Assembly (NCBI GenBank): GCA_937974845.1
Contig: CALJVC010000138.1
Location: forward strand, 1 to 46,101
Direction: 5' to 3'
DNA length: 46,101 nt
Source: an uncultured Pseudogracilibacillus sp.
GTDB taxonomy: Bacteria > Bacillota > Bacilli > Bacillales > Amphibacillaceae
Shown: positions 23,589-32,343 of the stretch, in pieces
Numbering within the stretch: the stretch's first letter is position 1
Layout: every line of letters begins with the position of its first letter
Notes under the pieces: generated by a model
Told to the model about the DNA's origin: nothing
What the model saw: the letters and a program-made list of their open reading frames with translations, nothing else
Database searches by the model: none
Program-made: the position numbers and the translations under genes

Positions 23589-25059
23589 CATCATCGTATT
23601 ACCTATCGTGCTTCCGTTACTTACGGCGATTTTCCTCATCTTCATAAGGAAACGTCTATTCTTACAACGGACCTTAAGCTTCATTAGCTTACTATTAAAC
23701 GTTATCGTCAGTTTTTATATCCTTGATACGATTCACCGTGATGGGATATTACGGCTTGATTTCGGTGGGTGGGCACCCCCCTTTGGAATTAGCTTTGTCG
23801 CTGATTCCTTCAGTGCCCTCTTAGTATTGACGACGAATATCGTTAGCCTGCTCATTGTCACTTATGCCTTTTTTACGATTGGAAAAAAGAGGGAAAAGCT
23901 TTATTTTTATAGCTTCGTTCACTTTTTAATTGCAGGAGTTAACGGTTCTTTCTTAACTGGAGATTTGTTTAACCTTTTTGTTACCTTTGAAGTGATGTTG
24001 CTCGCCTCTTATGTGTTGTTAACATTAGGCGCATCGAAAAAGCAACTAGTCGAATCCTTTACGTACGTAGCGATCAACGTCATCGCTTCCTCGCTTTTTT
24101 TAATTGCAATCGCCTATCTTTACGGTACATTAGGAAGCTTGAATATGGCGGATTTATCCGTTCGCATTAAAGAGGTCGGACAAACTCCCCTCTTAACTAC
24201 CATTAGCCTGTTATTTTTAGTCGTATTTAGTTTAAAAAGTGGACTATTGCTTTACCAATGGTTACCTGGTTCCTACAGTACACCACCGACTGCAATCGCT
24301 GCCCTTTTCGGTGCTCTACTGACTAAGGTAGGTATTTATGCAATTATACGAACCTTTACCTTACTGTTCTATCATGATACCGGCGTAACCCATCGAATCT
24401 TAGGGGTCATGGTCGTTCTAACATTATTTGGCGGGATGATTGGGGCTCTAGCCTATCGAAATTTACGCTATATCGTCGCATACAATGTCATTATTTCCGT
24501 CGGTTTCATCTTAATCGGACCGGCTGTCATGGAAGCTAGTGCCCTATCGGGAACCGTCTACTATATAATCCATGATATGATCGTCAAGGCTCTGCTCTTT
24601 CTAATAATCGGCACGGTTATTTACGTAAGCAAAGCAGAAAATTTCGACGAAATGAGTGGTCTCATCCGCTACTATCCAACTTTAGGATGGAGTTTTTTTA
24701 TCACGACTTTGGCGTTGGCAGGTATTCCGCCCCTCAGTGGTTTTTTAGGAAAAATACTTCTACTACAAGGAACAATTACAGGCAAGGCCTTCCTACTGTT
24801 AGCGATTGGACTTTTATCTAGCTTTATCGTCCTCTATTCTTTATTGAGAATTTTTATGAACGTATTTTGGGGAGAGACGATTATCGACGAGGAAGAAACG
24901 AAACCGGTACATCGAGCCATTTATCTCCCTATCCTTACCCTCGTCCTACTCTCCTTTGGTTTAGGAATCGGGGGACAATTCATCGCTCCTTATATCGAGG
25001 ATGCTACGATGGTACTTATGAACCCACAAATATATATTGAAGCCGTGTTAGGAAAGTGA
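23581..25059 (+). CDS. mrpD: Mrp antiporter subunit D
   Basis: MrpD is the second large subunit, homologous to the proton-pumping NuoM/NuoN subunits of complex I. The 492-residue protein has about 14 helices, with the first conserved glutamate in FVTFEVMLLASYVLLTLGA, the YSTPPTAIAALFGALLTK segment and the HDMIVKALLFLIIG segment carrying channel lysine/histidine residues. Of two in-frame ATGs, the second was chosen because AAGAGGG is seven bases before it. It overlaps mrpC by eight bases. Confidence 0.97.
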   Translation: MTNIIVLPIVLPLLTAIFLIFIRKRLFLQRTLSFISLLLNVIVSFYILDTIHRDGILRLDFGGWAPPFGISFVADSFSALLVLTTNIVSLLIVTYAFFTIGKKREKLYFYSFVHFLIAGVNGSFLTGDLFNLFVTFEVMLLASYVLLTLGASKKQLVESFTYVAINVIASSLFLIAIAYLYGTLGSLNMADLSVRIKEVGQTPLLTTISLLFLVVFSLKSGLLLYQWLPGSYSTPPTAIAALFGALLTKVGIYAIIRTFTLLFYHDTGVTHRILGVMVVLTLFGGMIGALAYRNLRYIVAYNVIISVGFILIGPAVMEASALSGTVYYIIHDMIVKALLFLIIGTVIYVSKAENFDEMSGLIRYYPTLGWSFFITTLALAGIPPLSGFLGKILLLQGTITGKAFLLLAIGLLSSFIVLYSLLRIFMNVFWGETIIDEEETKPVHRAIYLPILTLVLLSFGLGIGGQFIAPYIEDATMVLMNPQIYIEAVLGK

Positions 25060-25069
25060 GGTGGAATTC

Positions 25070-25555
25070 ATGGCCGTACAATTTTTACTTAATCTTTTTA
25101 TTATGCTCCTATGGATTCTATTAAAGGATGAGGGAACGGTAACTTTACAAACAGCGGTTACAGGTTTTTTCATCGGAAGTGTCATCGTCTGGCTAATGCG
25201 ACGGTTTTTTGGCCATGCCTTTTACTTACGACGCCTGTTAGCGGTTTTGCAATTATTGTTAATCTTCGCTTCGGAAATCTTTCATTCGAGCATCGTCGTT
25301 ATTAAACATATTTTGAGTCCTAAGTTAGATTTAGAACCAGGAATTTTCGCTTATCGAACGAGCCTTAGCTCTTCTTGGGAAGTCACCACTTTATCCCTAT
25401 TACTTACTTTAACTCCTGGCTCTGTCGTGATGGAGGTCAATGAAACCGGAGACGTAATCTATGTTCATGCCATGGATATCACTCGCTACCAAGGGGATTT
25501 AGAGCGCTCTTTGCAACGGTTTGAAAAAGCTATCATGGAGGTGACCCGAACATGA
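25070..25555 (+). CDS. mrpE: Mrp antiporter subunit E
   Basis: This 161-residue membrane protein begins MAVQFLLNLFIMLLW, matching other MrpE proteins, and carries the LTLTPGSVVMEV motif characteristic of the family (about residues 105-116). The ATG follows GAGGTGG by six bases, overlapping the mrpD stop region; a GTG three codons earlier is a less likely start. It ends in the ATGA overlap with mrpF. Confidence 0.94.
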   Translation: MAVQFLLNLFIMLLWILLKDEGTVTLQTAVTGFFIGSVIVWLMRRFFGHAFYLRRLLAVLQLLLIFASEIFHSSIVVIKHILSPKLDLEPGIFAYRTSLSSSWEVTTLSLLLTLTPGSVVMEVNETGDVIYVHAMDITRYQGDLERSLQRFEKAIMEVTRT

Positions 25556-25836
25556 TCGATACGATTTTACTCATCTCTTTAGTTTTTGTAGGAATTGCTA
25601 TGGTCATCACCTTTATTCGTATGGTGCTCGGGCCATCCTTTCCCGATCGAGTCATCGCCATGGATGTCCTAGGGGTAAACTTTATTTCGGCTATTGCGAT
25701 TGTGTCGATTTTGTTTTCTACCCATGCTTTTTTCGATGTGATTCTCGTTCTAGGCATCCTAGCCTTTATTAGTACCATTTCCTTTTCAAAGTTCATCGAA
25801 AGAGGTGTCATTATTGAACGTAAACGAGATCGTTAA
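25552..25836 (+). CDS. mrpF: Mrp antiporter subunit F
   Basis: This 94-residue protein has three membrane helices. The family signature is VLGPSFPDRVIAMDVLGVN, and the conserved aspartate in FFDVILVLGILAF is present. Its ATG overlaps the mrpE stop (ATGA). MrpF homologues have also been linked to bile-salt or cholate efflux. Confidence 0.95.
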   Translation: MIDTILLISLVFVGIAMVITFIRMVLGPSFPDRVIAMDVLGVNFISAIAIVSILFSTHAFFDVILVLGILAFISTISFSKFIERGVIIERKRDR

Positions 25837-26191
25837 ACTACTCGCCGCCCTCATCATTCTATTCGGCAGTATTATCAGCGTCGTCAGTGCTATAGGAATG
25901 ATTCGCTTTTACGATGTCTATTCGAGGGCCCATGCCGCCACAAAGACGACGACCTTAGCAGTTTTAATTACCTTGACAGGAGCCTTTCTCTACCTTTGGT
26001 TAGGTGAAGGCTTCATCAGTATCCGTTTATTATTAGGGATTGCTTTTGTCTTCATCACTGCACCGGTATCGGGACACCTCGTTTTACGGGCAGCCTACCG
26101 CTCCCAGACAAAACTAGCCGAACAAACAACGGAAGATGAATTATGGCCCGTCCTTTTTGGAAAAGACACAGAAACGAATAAAAACTCCTAA
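25814..26191 (+). CDS. mrpG: Mrp antiporter subunit G
   Basis: This 125-residue last subunit has three helices and the motifs SAIGMIRFYDVYSRAHAATK and FITAPVSGHLVLRAAYRS. The TTG start was chosen because AGAGGTG lies six bases upstream; a GTG three codons before it would sit on that ribosome binding site. It overlaps mrpF by 23 bases. The acidic C-terminal tail runs into the operon terminator. Confidence 0.94.
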   Translation: MNVNEIVKLLAALIILFGSIISVVSAIGMIRFYDVYSRAHAATKTTTLAVLITLTGAFLYLWLGEGFISIRLLLGIAFVFITAPVSGHLVLRAAYRSQTKLAEQTTEDELWPVLFGKDTETNKNS

Positions 26192-26213
26192 GGAAATCCT
26201 TAGGAGTTTTTTT
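26181..26213. terminator. Terminator of the mrp operon
   Basis: ACTCCTAAGGA and TCCTTAGGAGT form a perfect 11-bp stem with a T-run on the right and an A-run on the left. It overlaps the mrpG stop and may also serve convergent rlmN. Confidence 0.9.
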
Positions 26214-26225
26214 ATGGACTTTTTC

Positions 26226-27281
26226 TTATTTGTTATTCAATTGCTTACTACGAAGTTGACCACAGGCTGCGTCGATATCGGCCCCTTGCTCGAGGCGGAC
26301 ACCGCAAGGGATACGATTTGCCCTTAATATTTGTGCAAACCGTCCGATAGCTTCATTGGTACTTCGTTCGTATTGAATATGTTCACTTACCGGATTATAA
26401 GGAATTAAATTAACGTAGGAAAGATGCCGTTTATCCTTTAATAATTCAACGAGCTCTAAAGCATGGCGCTCGTGATCGTTAACATCCTTAATCAGAATAT
26501 ATTCAAACGTAACGCGACGATTCGTTTTTTCTAAATAATAATCGATTGCTTTCATTAACTTTTCAATCGGGAAGGCACGATTGATCTTCATAATACTTGT
26601 CCGTAATTCATCGTTTGGAGCATGGAGGGAAACGGCCAAGTTAACCTGGCTTTCTAAGTCCGCAAACTCATAAATTTTATGGGCTAGGCCACTTGTCGAT
26701 ACCGTAATATGCCGCGCACCGATGGAAAGACCCTTTTGGTCATTAACGATCGTTAAAAAACGAAGAAGATTCTCAAAGTTATCGAAAGGCTCACCGATTC
26801 CCATCACGACGATATGGCTCACTCGCTCCTCTTGACCCCTCGCATCTAAAAACTTTTGAATATACATAATTTGCTCAACAATTTCACCGGCACGTAAATC
26901 CCGGTCCTTGGATAAAATACCACTAGCGCAAAAGCTACAACCGATATTACAGCCGACTTGGGTCGTTACGCAGACAGAAAATCCGTAAGGGTGGTCCATT
27001 AACACTGTTTCAATTAATTGTCCGTCCTGCAATTTAAATAAAAATTTGATCGTACCATCGACCGACTCTTGCCGTAATTCCTCCTCCATCGAATGAAGAA
27101 CAAAATGCTCTTCTAGGGCTTGACGGGTCGTTTTATTTACATTATGCATTTCTGAAAAGGAGTCTACACGTTTTTTATATAGCCAATCCCAAACTTGGGA
27201 AGCACGGAAGCGCTTTTCCCCCTTAGCAACGATAAACTCTTCAAGTTGTGGAAACGTAAGATCATAAATAGATTCTTTCAT
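26226..27281 (-). CDS. rlmN: Radical SAM 23S rRNA/tRNA adenine-C2 methyltransferase RlmN
   Basis: RlmN methylates C2 of A2503 in 23S rRNA and A37 in some tRNAs by a radical-SAM mechanism. The 351-residue protein has an N-terminal RNA-binding region (KRFRASQVWDWLYKK), the Fe-S motif CNIGCSFCASG (about residues 110-120) and the methyl-carrying/catalytic cysteine near the C-terminus in AACGQL. Its closest paralog in resistance, Cfr, has different flanking sequences. The ATG follows AGAGG by nine bases. It stands alone between two terminators. Confidence 0.96.
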   Translation of the reverse strand: MKESIYDLTFPQLEEFIVAKGEKRFRASQVWDWLYKKRVDSFSEMHNVNKTTRQALEEHFVLHSMEEELRQESVDGTIKFLFKLQDGQLIETVLMDHPYGFSVCVTTQVGCNIGCSFCASGILSKDRDLRAGEIVEQIMYIQKFLDARGQEERVSHIVVMGIGEPFDNFENLLRFLTIVNDQKGLSIGARHITVSTSGLAHKIYEFADLESQVNLAVSLHAPNDELRTSIMKINRAFPIEKLMKAIDYYLEKTNRRVTFEYILIKDVNDHERHALELVELLKDKRHLSYVNLIPYNPVSEHIQYERSTNEAIGRFAQILRANRIPCGVRLEQGADIDAACGQLRSKQLNNK

Positions 27282-27383
27282 AAAATAAAACCTCTTTTAT
27301 TTAATTTAATCCTTCTTAAAAGCTTACTATATATATCCTTGCTCATCGTATCATACAATTTCCTTCCCTTCCATCCCTAAGAA

Positions 27384-27430
27384 AGAAAAAACTATTTCGA
27401 ACCCTTTCATCGGTTCGAAATAGTTTTTTT
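27384..27430 (-). terminator. Terminator after cheX
   Basis: AACTATTTCGAACC and GGTTCGAAATAGTT form a perfect 14-bp stem with an 8-base loop, flanked by A-run and T-run, immediately after the cheX stop. It can work in both directions. Confidence 0.9.
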
Positions 27431-27893
27431 ATTCGTCTAATAATAAATGAATATCAAGGTCACCTATATCTTCAAAGGTAGATGTTAATTGTATACCTAG
27501 ATTGTGCCCTTGGATTTTGGCTTCTCCAGTAATAACCGACGGTGCAGTAATATCGATATTCAAACCGTCTTCTACTACGTGGGTAGATAGATTACCGGCG
27601 ATCATATTACCGAGCTCACCACTGAAAGAAATTAACATATCATCTTTCACTTCCGTACCGAACATCACTTGACCAATCGAACTAAACAGGTCCTTTTCGC
27701 CAATCAAGACGAGCTTTCCTTTAATATCACCGGTAATGCCGATAAACACCCCATAGCGAACGAAGAGATGCCCTTTATCTAATACTGGCTTGGATATAGA
27801 ATAGTCCAGTGGAACGACCGTTTGTAGCGCCTTATTCGTACCATTCAATAACGAAGTGATAGACTTCGTGCGCATATTCGTATCTACTCCCAT
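27429..27893 (-). CDS. cheX: CheX-like CheY-P phosphatase
   Basis: CheX dephosphorylates the chemotaxis response regulator CheY. The 154-residue protein has the family active-site pattern E-x-x-N in FSGELGNMIAGNLSTHV (about residues 90-106), within a CheC/CheX-like fold. B. subtilis uses CheC and FliY instead, but CheX-type proteins are common in other Bacilli. The ATG follows GGGAGG by nine bases. It lies 125 bases after motB on the same strand, so a chemotaxis or motility role is supported by context. It could be a stand-alone CheC-like phosphatase. Confidence 0.85.
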   Translation of the reverse strand: MGVDTNMRTKSITSLLNGTNKALQTVVPLDYSISKPVLDKGHLFVRYGVFIGITGDIKGKLVLIGEKDLFSSIGQVMFGTEVKDDMLISFSGELGNMIAGNLSTHVVEDGLNIDITAPSVITGEAKIQGHNLGIQLTSTFEDIGDLDIHLLLDE

Positions 27894-28018
27894 ATTTCCG
27901 CCTCCCAGGCATAAGACCTTCTTCCTAATAGGTAAAAGTACTTTTGAATTACATGTTACTCTAATTTAAAAGGTTTATCAAATAAAAACTAGTCAAAAAG
28001 GAGGTGGAATGGGTAAAA

Positions 28019-28819
28019 TTAGTCACTTTCCTCTTTAACTTTCGCCTCAATGTCATGGTTCGGTAAAATAAGCACTTCGACCCGACGGTTCACCGCCCGA
28101 TTATCCTCGCTCGTATTCGGAACGAGGGGTTGGAATTCCCCATAACCACGAGCACTAAACCACTTTTCCTCTAAATCACTATATTCTAAAATTAAATATA
28201 AGAACTCTATAGCCCTCATGGCGCTCAGTTCCCAGTTAGATGCGAATTCATCATTATGCATCGGACGGTCATCGGCATGACCATTAATTACAATTTCATG
28301 GGGTGGTTCGGTTTCTAACAATTTCGCAATTTGTTTAGCAATTTCCTTACCCTGAGGCTTAACCTTCGCACTTCCCGTATCGAAGGTAATATCTGTTCGC
28401 ACGGTAATTAATAACCCTTCACCAGTTAATTTCGTTCCTAGAGTATCGGTTAGGCTATTTAAAGCAATATATTCCTCTATTTGTTCCTTCATCGAAAGTA
28501 ACTTTTCATACTCTTGTATACCTTCATCGGTGATTTCATCTTGATCGTCCTCGTTTTCTTCACCGGTTTCTAAATCTTCTACTAAGTCAGCAGGAATCTT
28601 CTCAGGGACGATACTTTCACCATCTTCTATAATACTTGTACCACCCATAAATTCTGATTCAAAAATTTCTGCTAAACGTTCAAACTTTTTAACGTCTAGT
28701 TCACTCATCGCAAAAAGTACGATAAATAAAGCTAATAGTAGGGTTAACATATCTGCATAAGGCAGTAACCACGAATCATCCATCTTCTCTTCTGCTTTAT
28801 TTTTTCTTTTCTTAGACAT
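28019..28819 (-). CDS. motB: Flagellar motor stator protein MotB
   Basis: MotB anchors the stator to peptidoglycan and forms the ion channel with MotA. The 266-residue protein has one N-terminal membrane helix with the essential aspartate D23 in LPYADMLTLLLALFIVLFAM. A linker and plug region follow, then an OmpA-like peptidoglycan-binding domain (ITFDTGSAKVKP, IVINGHADDRP, WELSAMRAIEFL). Valine 34, eleven residues after D23, is at the site where proton-type MotB has valine and sodium-type MotS has leucine, so H+ use is favoured, though mixed types exist in alkaliphiles. It follows motA after 11 bases. Confidence 0.95.
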   Translation of the reverse strand: MSKKRKNKAEEKMDDSWLLPYADMLTLLLALFIVLFAMSELDVKKFERLAEIFESEFMGGTSIIEDGESIVPEKIPADLVEDLETGEENEDDQDEITDEGIQEYEKLLSMKEQIEEYIALNSLTDTLGTKLTGEGLLITVRTDITFDTGSAKVKPQGKEIAKQIAKLLETEPPHEIVINGHADDRPMHNDEFASNWELSAMRAIEFLYLILEYSDLEEKWFSARGYGEFQPLVPNTSEDNRAVNRRVEVLILPNHDIEAKVKEESD

Positions 28820-28830
28820 GATGCTTCACC

Positions 28831-29682
28831 CTATTCTACCGAATCGGCTGTCGTTTCCGCTTCATCGCTCGTTGCCGAATCATCTGTTTCTGTAGCTGGC
28901 TTTGTATCCTTTCGGGCTTCTAATTGTTCAATTTCTTGTGTCGATAAGTAAGATTGTAACTTATCTTTGATAACTGAAGGAGGTTCACCGTTAGTAATAG
29001 CTAAAATTCCCTCAATCATAATCTCTTTAATCAAGACTTCCCTTTCTGACTTCTCACGTAATTTATTTGCAAATGGATGCCATAATACATATCCAGTAAA
29101 AATTCCCAGTAACGTGGCGACGAAGGCGGCAGAAATTGCAGGCCCTAACACTTCCATATCGCCCATGTTACCGAGGGCAGCAATTAAACCGACGACTGCA
29201 CCGAGTACTCCTAGAGTCGGAGCATACGTACCTGCTTGGGAAAAGACACGAGCACCTTCCGCATGACGCTTTTCCATAGCATAGATTTTTTCCATTAATA
29301 CTTCTCGAATAAAATCTGAACTCTGTCCGTCGATAGCCATTTTAATACCGGATTCTAAGAAAGGGTCATCGATTTCTTCTGCTTTCTTTTCTAAAGCGAG
29401 GATACCTTCACGACGAGTTAGTTCCGCCCATTCTGTAAATAATTGGATTAAATCTCCGATATCCTGATCTTCGTTTTCCTTAAATAGTACTTTAAACAAG
29501 TTTGGTACATTTTTAATGACTCGAGTAGGAAAGGCGATAATGACTGCTGCTGCTGTTCCTGCAAGAATAATTAAAATGGCAGCTGGGTTTATTAATGCGT
29601 CTAAAGTAATTCCTTTCATGATCATTCCTAAACCAACTGCTACAACTCCAAGAATCACACCGATTACTGTTGTTTTGTCCAT
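28831..29682 (-). CDS. motA: Flagellar motor stator protein MotA
   Basis: MotA, with MotB, converts ion flow into rotor torque. The 283-residue protein has four membrane helices and resembles B. subtilis MotA almost throughout: MDKTTVIGVILG, NPAAILIILAGTAAAVIIAFP, the cytoplasmic loop with REGILALEKKAEEIDDPFLE, and TYAPTLGVLGAVVGLIAALG. The C-terminal 25 residues are acidic and threonine-rich. The ATG follows a GGAGAGAGGG sequence. It is the first gene of the motAB unit; no clear SigD promoter was found, only an A/T-rich leader. Confidence 0.95.
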   Translation of the reverse strand: MDKTTVIGVILGVVAVGLGMIMKGITLDALINPAAILIILAGTAAAVIIAFPTRVIKNVPNLFKVLFKENEDQDIGDLIQLFTEWAELTRREGILALEKKAEEIDDPFLESGIKMAIDGQSSDFIREVLMEKIYAMEKRHAEGARVFSQAGTYAPTLGVLGAVVGLIAALGNMGDMEVLGPAISAAFVATLLGIFTGYVLWHPFANKLREKSEREVLIKEIMIEGILAITNGEPPSVIKDKLQSYLSTQEIEQLEARKDTKPATETDDSATSDEAETTADSVE

Positions 29683-29797
29683 ACAACCCTCTCTCCTAAT
29701 CTAATATTAAAAATAAGTCTATATACCTATTATTATAGCTTTTTTTGTAATAAATTTGTATTATTTACATATAAAAATTAAAAACATTTATTTATTA

Positions 29798-29827
29798 ATG
29801 ACAAAAGTTTGTAAAATATGTTATATT
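29798..29827 (+). promoter_or_regulatory. Sigma-A-type promoter of the fsr-like gene
   Basis: ATGACA and TATATT (each 5/6) are 18 bases apart, about 47 bases upstream of the ATG at 29874, within the divergent gap to motA. Confidence 0.5.
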
Positions 29828-29873
29828 ACCCCTAACTAAGATTAATATATAAGGATAGAAAGTTGGCATATTC

Positions 29874-31100
29874 ATGACACAATCAGCGAAATTAATTGGC
29901 CGAGATCGTGAACAGACAGCCTACTCCATCTTAATTATCATCGGGATTGCCCATCTACTTAACGATTCTTTACAGGCAGTAGTACCTGCCATGTTCCCTA
30001 TATTAGAACGCTCCCTGGGCTTAACCTTTACCCAATTAGGTCTGATCGCTTTTACTTTAAATATGGTTGCTTCTGTTATGCAACCGGTTATCGGAATGTA
30101 TACCGACCAACGTCCAAAGCCCTATGCGCTACCGCTAGGACTCGTCAGTAGCATGATTGGAATGGCTATGTTAGCCTTTGCTCCAAACTTTTATACTATT
30201 TTACTAAGCGTATTCTTTATCGGAATTGGTTCAGCAACCTTCCATCCTGAGGCATCACGGGTAGCTTATTTAGCCGCCGGTCCACGTCGAGGCTTTGCCC
30301 AAAGTATTTTCCAAGTCGGTGGAAATGCCGGTCAGGCCCTAGCCCCCTTAATTACTGCCTTAGTACTCGTACCTTTAGGTCAATTCGGAGCAATTTGGTT
30401 CACCCTCGTTGCCTTCCTTGCAGTAATCTTTTTATTATACATTGCCCGATGGTATAAAGGGAAGCTAGAACACCTCGCCCGAAACGGTAGTACTGCTCAA
30501 ACTGCTCAGAAAAAGCGAGCTCCACGACGGGCGCTTACCCTCGCTATACTTTTATTAGTTACCGTTGTCTTTGTACGTTCTTGGTACCATAGTGCCATCA
30601 TGAACTTCTATGCCTTTTTTGCCATCGAGCGATTTTCGATTTCTATTGCCGAGGCCCAGCTATTTATTTTTACCTTTTTAGCCTTCGGAGCCCTTGGAAC
30701 CTTTATCGGTGGTCCTTTATCCGATCGGTTTGGAAAAAGAAATGTCATTTTATTATCGTTTATCGTTCCGGCACCCTTAGCCTTGCTGCTACCCTTTGTA
30801 CCTTATTATATAGCCCTTGTACTCATGGCTATCATTGGACTATTTCTTTTATCAAGCTTCTCCGTTGCGGTCGTCTATGCCCAAGAATTAGTACCGGGGA
30901 AAGTAGGAACGATGTCCGGCCTTATCGTCGGCTTTGCCTTCGGTATGGGAGCCATCGGAGCCGTTGTCTTCGGAAGCTTGATCGACTGGATCGGCATTAC
31001 CAAAACGATGCTTATCGTCGCTTTTCTACCGATTCTCGGTTTATTATCTGCCTTTTTACCTTCGGATGAAAAAATTTATCGCTGGTATACTTCATCGTGA
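29874..31100 (+). CDS. fsr: MFS transporter, fosmidomycin-resistance (Fsr) type
   Basis: The 408-residue protein has twelve predicted helices in two halves, with a basic central loop (AQKKRAPRRALT). It resembles the Fsr family of drug/H+ antiporters, which export fosmidomycin and related compounds in E. coli. Segments such as IAHLLNDSLQAVVPAMFPIL, FIGIGSATFHPEASRVAYLA and SQ-type FAQSIFQVGGNAGQALAPL fit. The ribosome binding site is weak (AAGGAT). No regulator is adjacent. Real substrates are unknown; related sugar or metabolite exporters are possible. Confidence 0.85.
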   Translation: MTQSAKLIGRDREQTAYSILIIIGIAHLLNDSLQAVVPAMFPILERSLGLTFTQLGLIAFTLNMVASVMQPVIGMYTDQRPKPYALPLGLVSSMIGMAMLAFAPNFYTILLSVFFIGIGSATFHPEASRVAYLAAGPRRGFAQSIFQVGGNAGQALAPLITALVLVPLGQFGAIWFTLVAFLAVIFLLYIARWYKGKLEHLARNGSTAQTAQKKRAPRRALTLAILLLVTVVFVRSWYHSAIMNFYAFFAIERFSISIAEAQLFIFTFLAFGALGTFIGGPLSDRFGKRNVILLSFIVPAPLALLLPFVPYYIALVLMAIIGLFLLSSFSVAVVYAQELVPGKVGTMSGLIVGFAFGMGAIGAVVFGSLIDWIGITKTMLIVAFLPILGLLSAFLPSDEKIYRWYTSS

Positions 31101-31233
31101 AAACTAGAGGCTATTCCTAGTGTTTTTACGTAGATTTTGTTATCTTAAATATAAGCATTCTTCCTATAGGATATGAGAGGTAAAAGAAGCGTTTTGTTAC
31201 TAACTTTTAGATAATTAAGTGGGGGTATTTAGC

Positions 31234-32295
31234 GTGAAAAACTTAGTAATTTTAGGAGGAGGCTACGGCGGTGTTAAAGTCTTAACAGGGTTGATCGGCT
31301 CATCCCTACCCGACGATATTCAAATTACCGTCGTAGATAAAAACCCATACCACTCCTACAAGACCGAATTCCATACGATCGTAGCCGGTACTTCTGCCGA
31401 TGTAGACGTCCGTTCCCCGTTCCCAACCCATGACCAAGTAAAATATGAGTTTGGTACGGTTAGTTCGATTAATTTAGATGAAAGGATCATTCATTTCCAG
31501 GACCGAAGCACTGTCGTCTCCTTCGACTACCTTGTCATCGCTCTAGGTTGTGAAGACGCCTACCATGGAATCGAAGGGGCAGAAAAATATACCGAAAGTG
31601 TTCAAAGCTTTTCTAAAGCTCGAAAGGCCGGCGTAGCCGTCGGAAACTTAAAAGCCTATGGTAAAGTGTCTGTCGTTGGTGCTGGTCTCAGCGGTATTGA
31701 AGTTGCTTCAGAAATTCGGGAAAGTAGACCGGATTTAAATATTCGCCTTCTCGACCGTGGAGGTAGTGTATTAAAAGCGTTCGATAAAAAGATCCAAGCC
31801 CACGTCGCCGATTGGTTTGTCAAAAACGACGTCGAAGTATTACATTATTCTAATGTGGAGTATGTGGAAAAAGACGGCGTTTGTAACAATGGGATTTGTT
31901 ATGTGAATGATGTCACAATCTGGACAGCCGGGGTACAACCTCACCACCTTGTCCGAGAATTGCCTTTCCAAAAGGATAATTATGACAAAGTAATCGTCAA
32001 CGACTTCTTCCAAGTACCGGGGCATGAGCATATATACGTCATCGGAGACAACGCGTCCTCCGAACATTCCCCAAGCGCACAGTTAGCAGGTCTCCAAGGG
32101 GAGCAGGTTGCAGTAATTTTAAGTGACCTTCTCCAAGGGAAGGAACCGAAGAAACCGAAGGAAATCCGTCTCCGCGGTACCCTCGGTTCCCTCGGAAAGT
32201 CCGATGGTTTTGGAAGTATGTTCCAACGCTCGATTACTGGTTTCTTACCACGATTAACAAAATCAGGTATTCTATGGTTACAAAAACGGCATTAA
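31234..32295 (+). CDS. yutJ: NADH dehydrogenase-like FAD oxidoreductase, YutJ type
   Basis: The 353-residue flavoprotein resembles type II NADH:quinone oxidoreductases. It has the FAD-binding N-terminus LVILGGGYGGVKVLTGL, a second dinucleotide fold VSVVGAGLSGIEVASEIRES (about residues 143-162) and the late FAD segment IYVIGDNASS. It is shorter than YumB/Ndh (about 400) and near YutJ (about 355) in size. It lacks a long C-terminal membrane-binding helix, ending LPRLTKSGILWLQKRH. A role in feeding electrons to quinone is likely but not proven for this subgroup. The GTG start at 31234 follows GGGGGT by eight bases; an upstream in-frame GTG overlaps this site. Confidence 0.8.
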   Translation: MKNLVILGGGYGGVKVLTGLIGSSLPDDIQITVVDKNPYHSYKTEFHTIVAGTSADVDVRSPFPTHDQVKYEFGTVSSINLDERIIHFQDRSTVVSFDYLVIALGCEDAYHGIEGAEKYTESVQSFSKARKAGVAVGNLKAYGKVSVVGAGLSGIEVASEIRESRPDLNIRLLDRGGSVLKAFDKKIQAHVADWFVKNDVEVLHYSNVEYVEKDGVCNNGICYVNDVTIWTAGVQPHHLVRELPFQKDNYDKVIVNDFFQVPGHEHIYVIGDNASSEHSPSAQLAGLQGEQVAVILSDLLQGKEPKKPKEIRLRGTLGSLGKSDGFGSMFQRSITGFLPRLTKSGILWLQKRH

Positions 32296-32300
32296 AATGC

Positions 32301-32343
32301 ATTATAGCCATGGGGCTTTGCCCCATGGCTATAATATTTTTAT
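32301..32343 (+). terminator. Terminator after yutJ, overlapping lrgB stop
   Basis: ATTATAGCCATGGGGC and GCCCCATGGCTATAAT make a perfect 16-bp stem with a TTT loop, followed by ATTTTTAT. The right arm contains the TAG stop of the convergent lrgB gene. Confidence 0.9.

Noticed and set aside
28009..28038. Nine-codon plus-strand frame (MGKISHFPL) after a perfect AAGGAGGTG ribosome binding site
   Set aside because: It overlaps the end of motB on the other strand, has no promoter in view and only nine codons. The ribosome-binding-like sequence is most likely chance, although a leader peptide cannot be fully excluded.
29683..29873. SigD (flagellar) promoter for motAB
   Set aside because: No TAAA-N15-GCCGATAT-like pair is visible. 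Only a TATAAT with a poor -35 was found, too weak to list.
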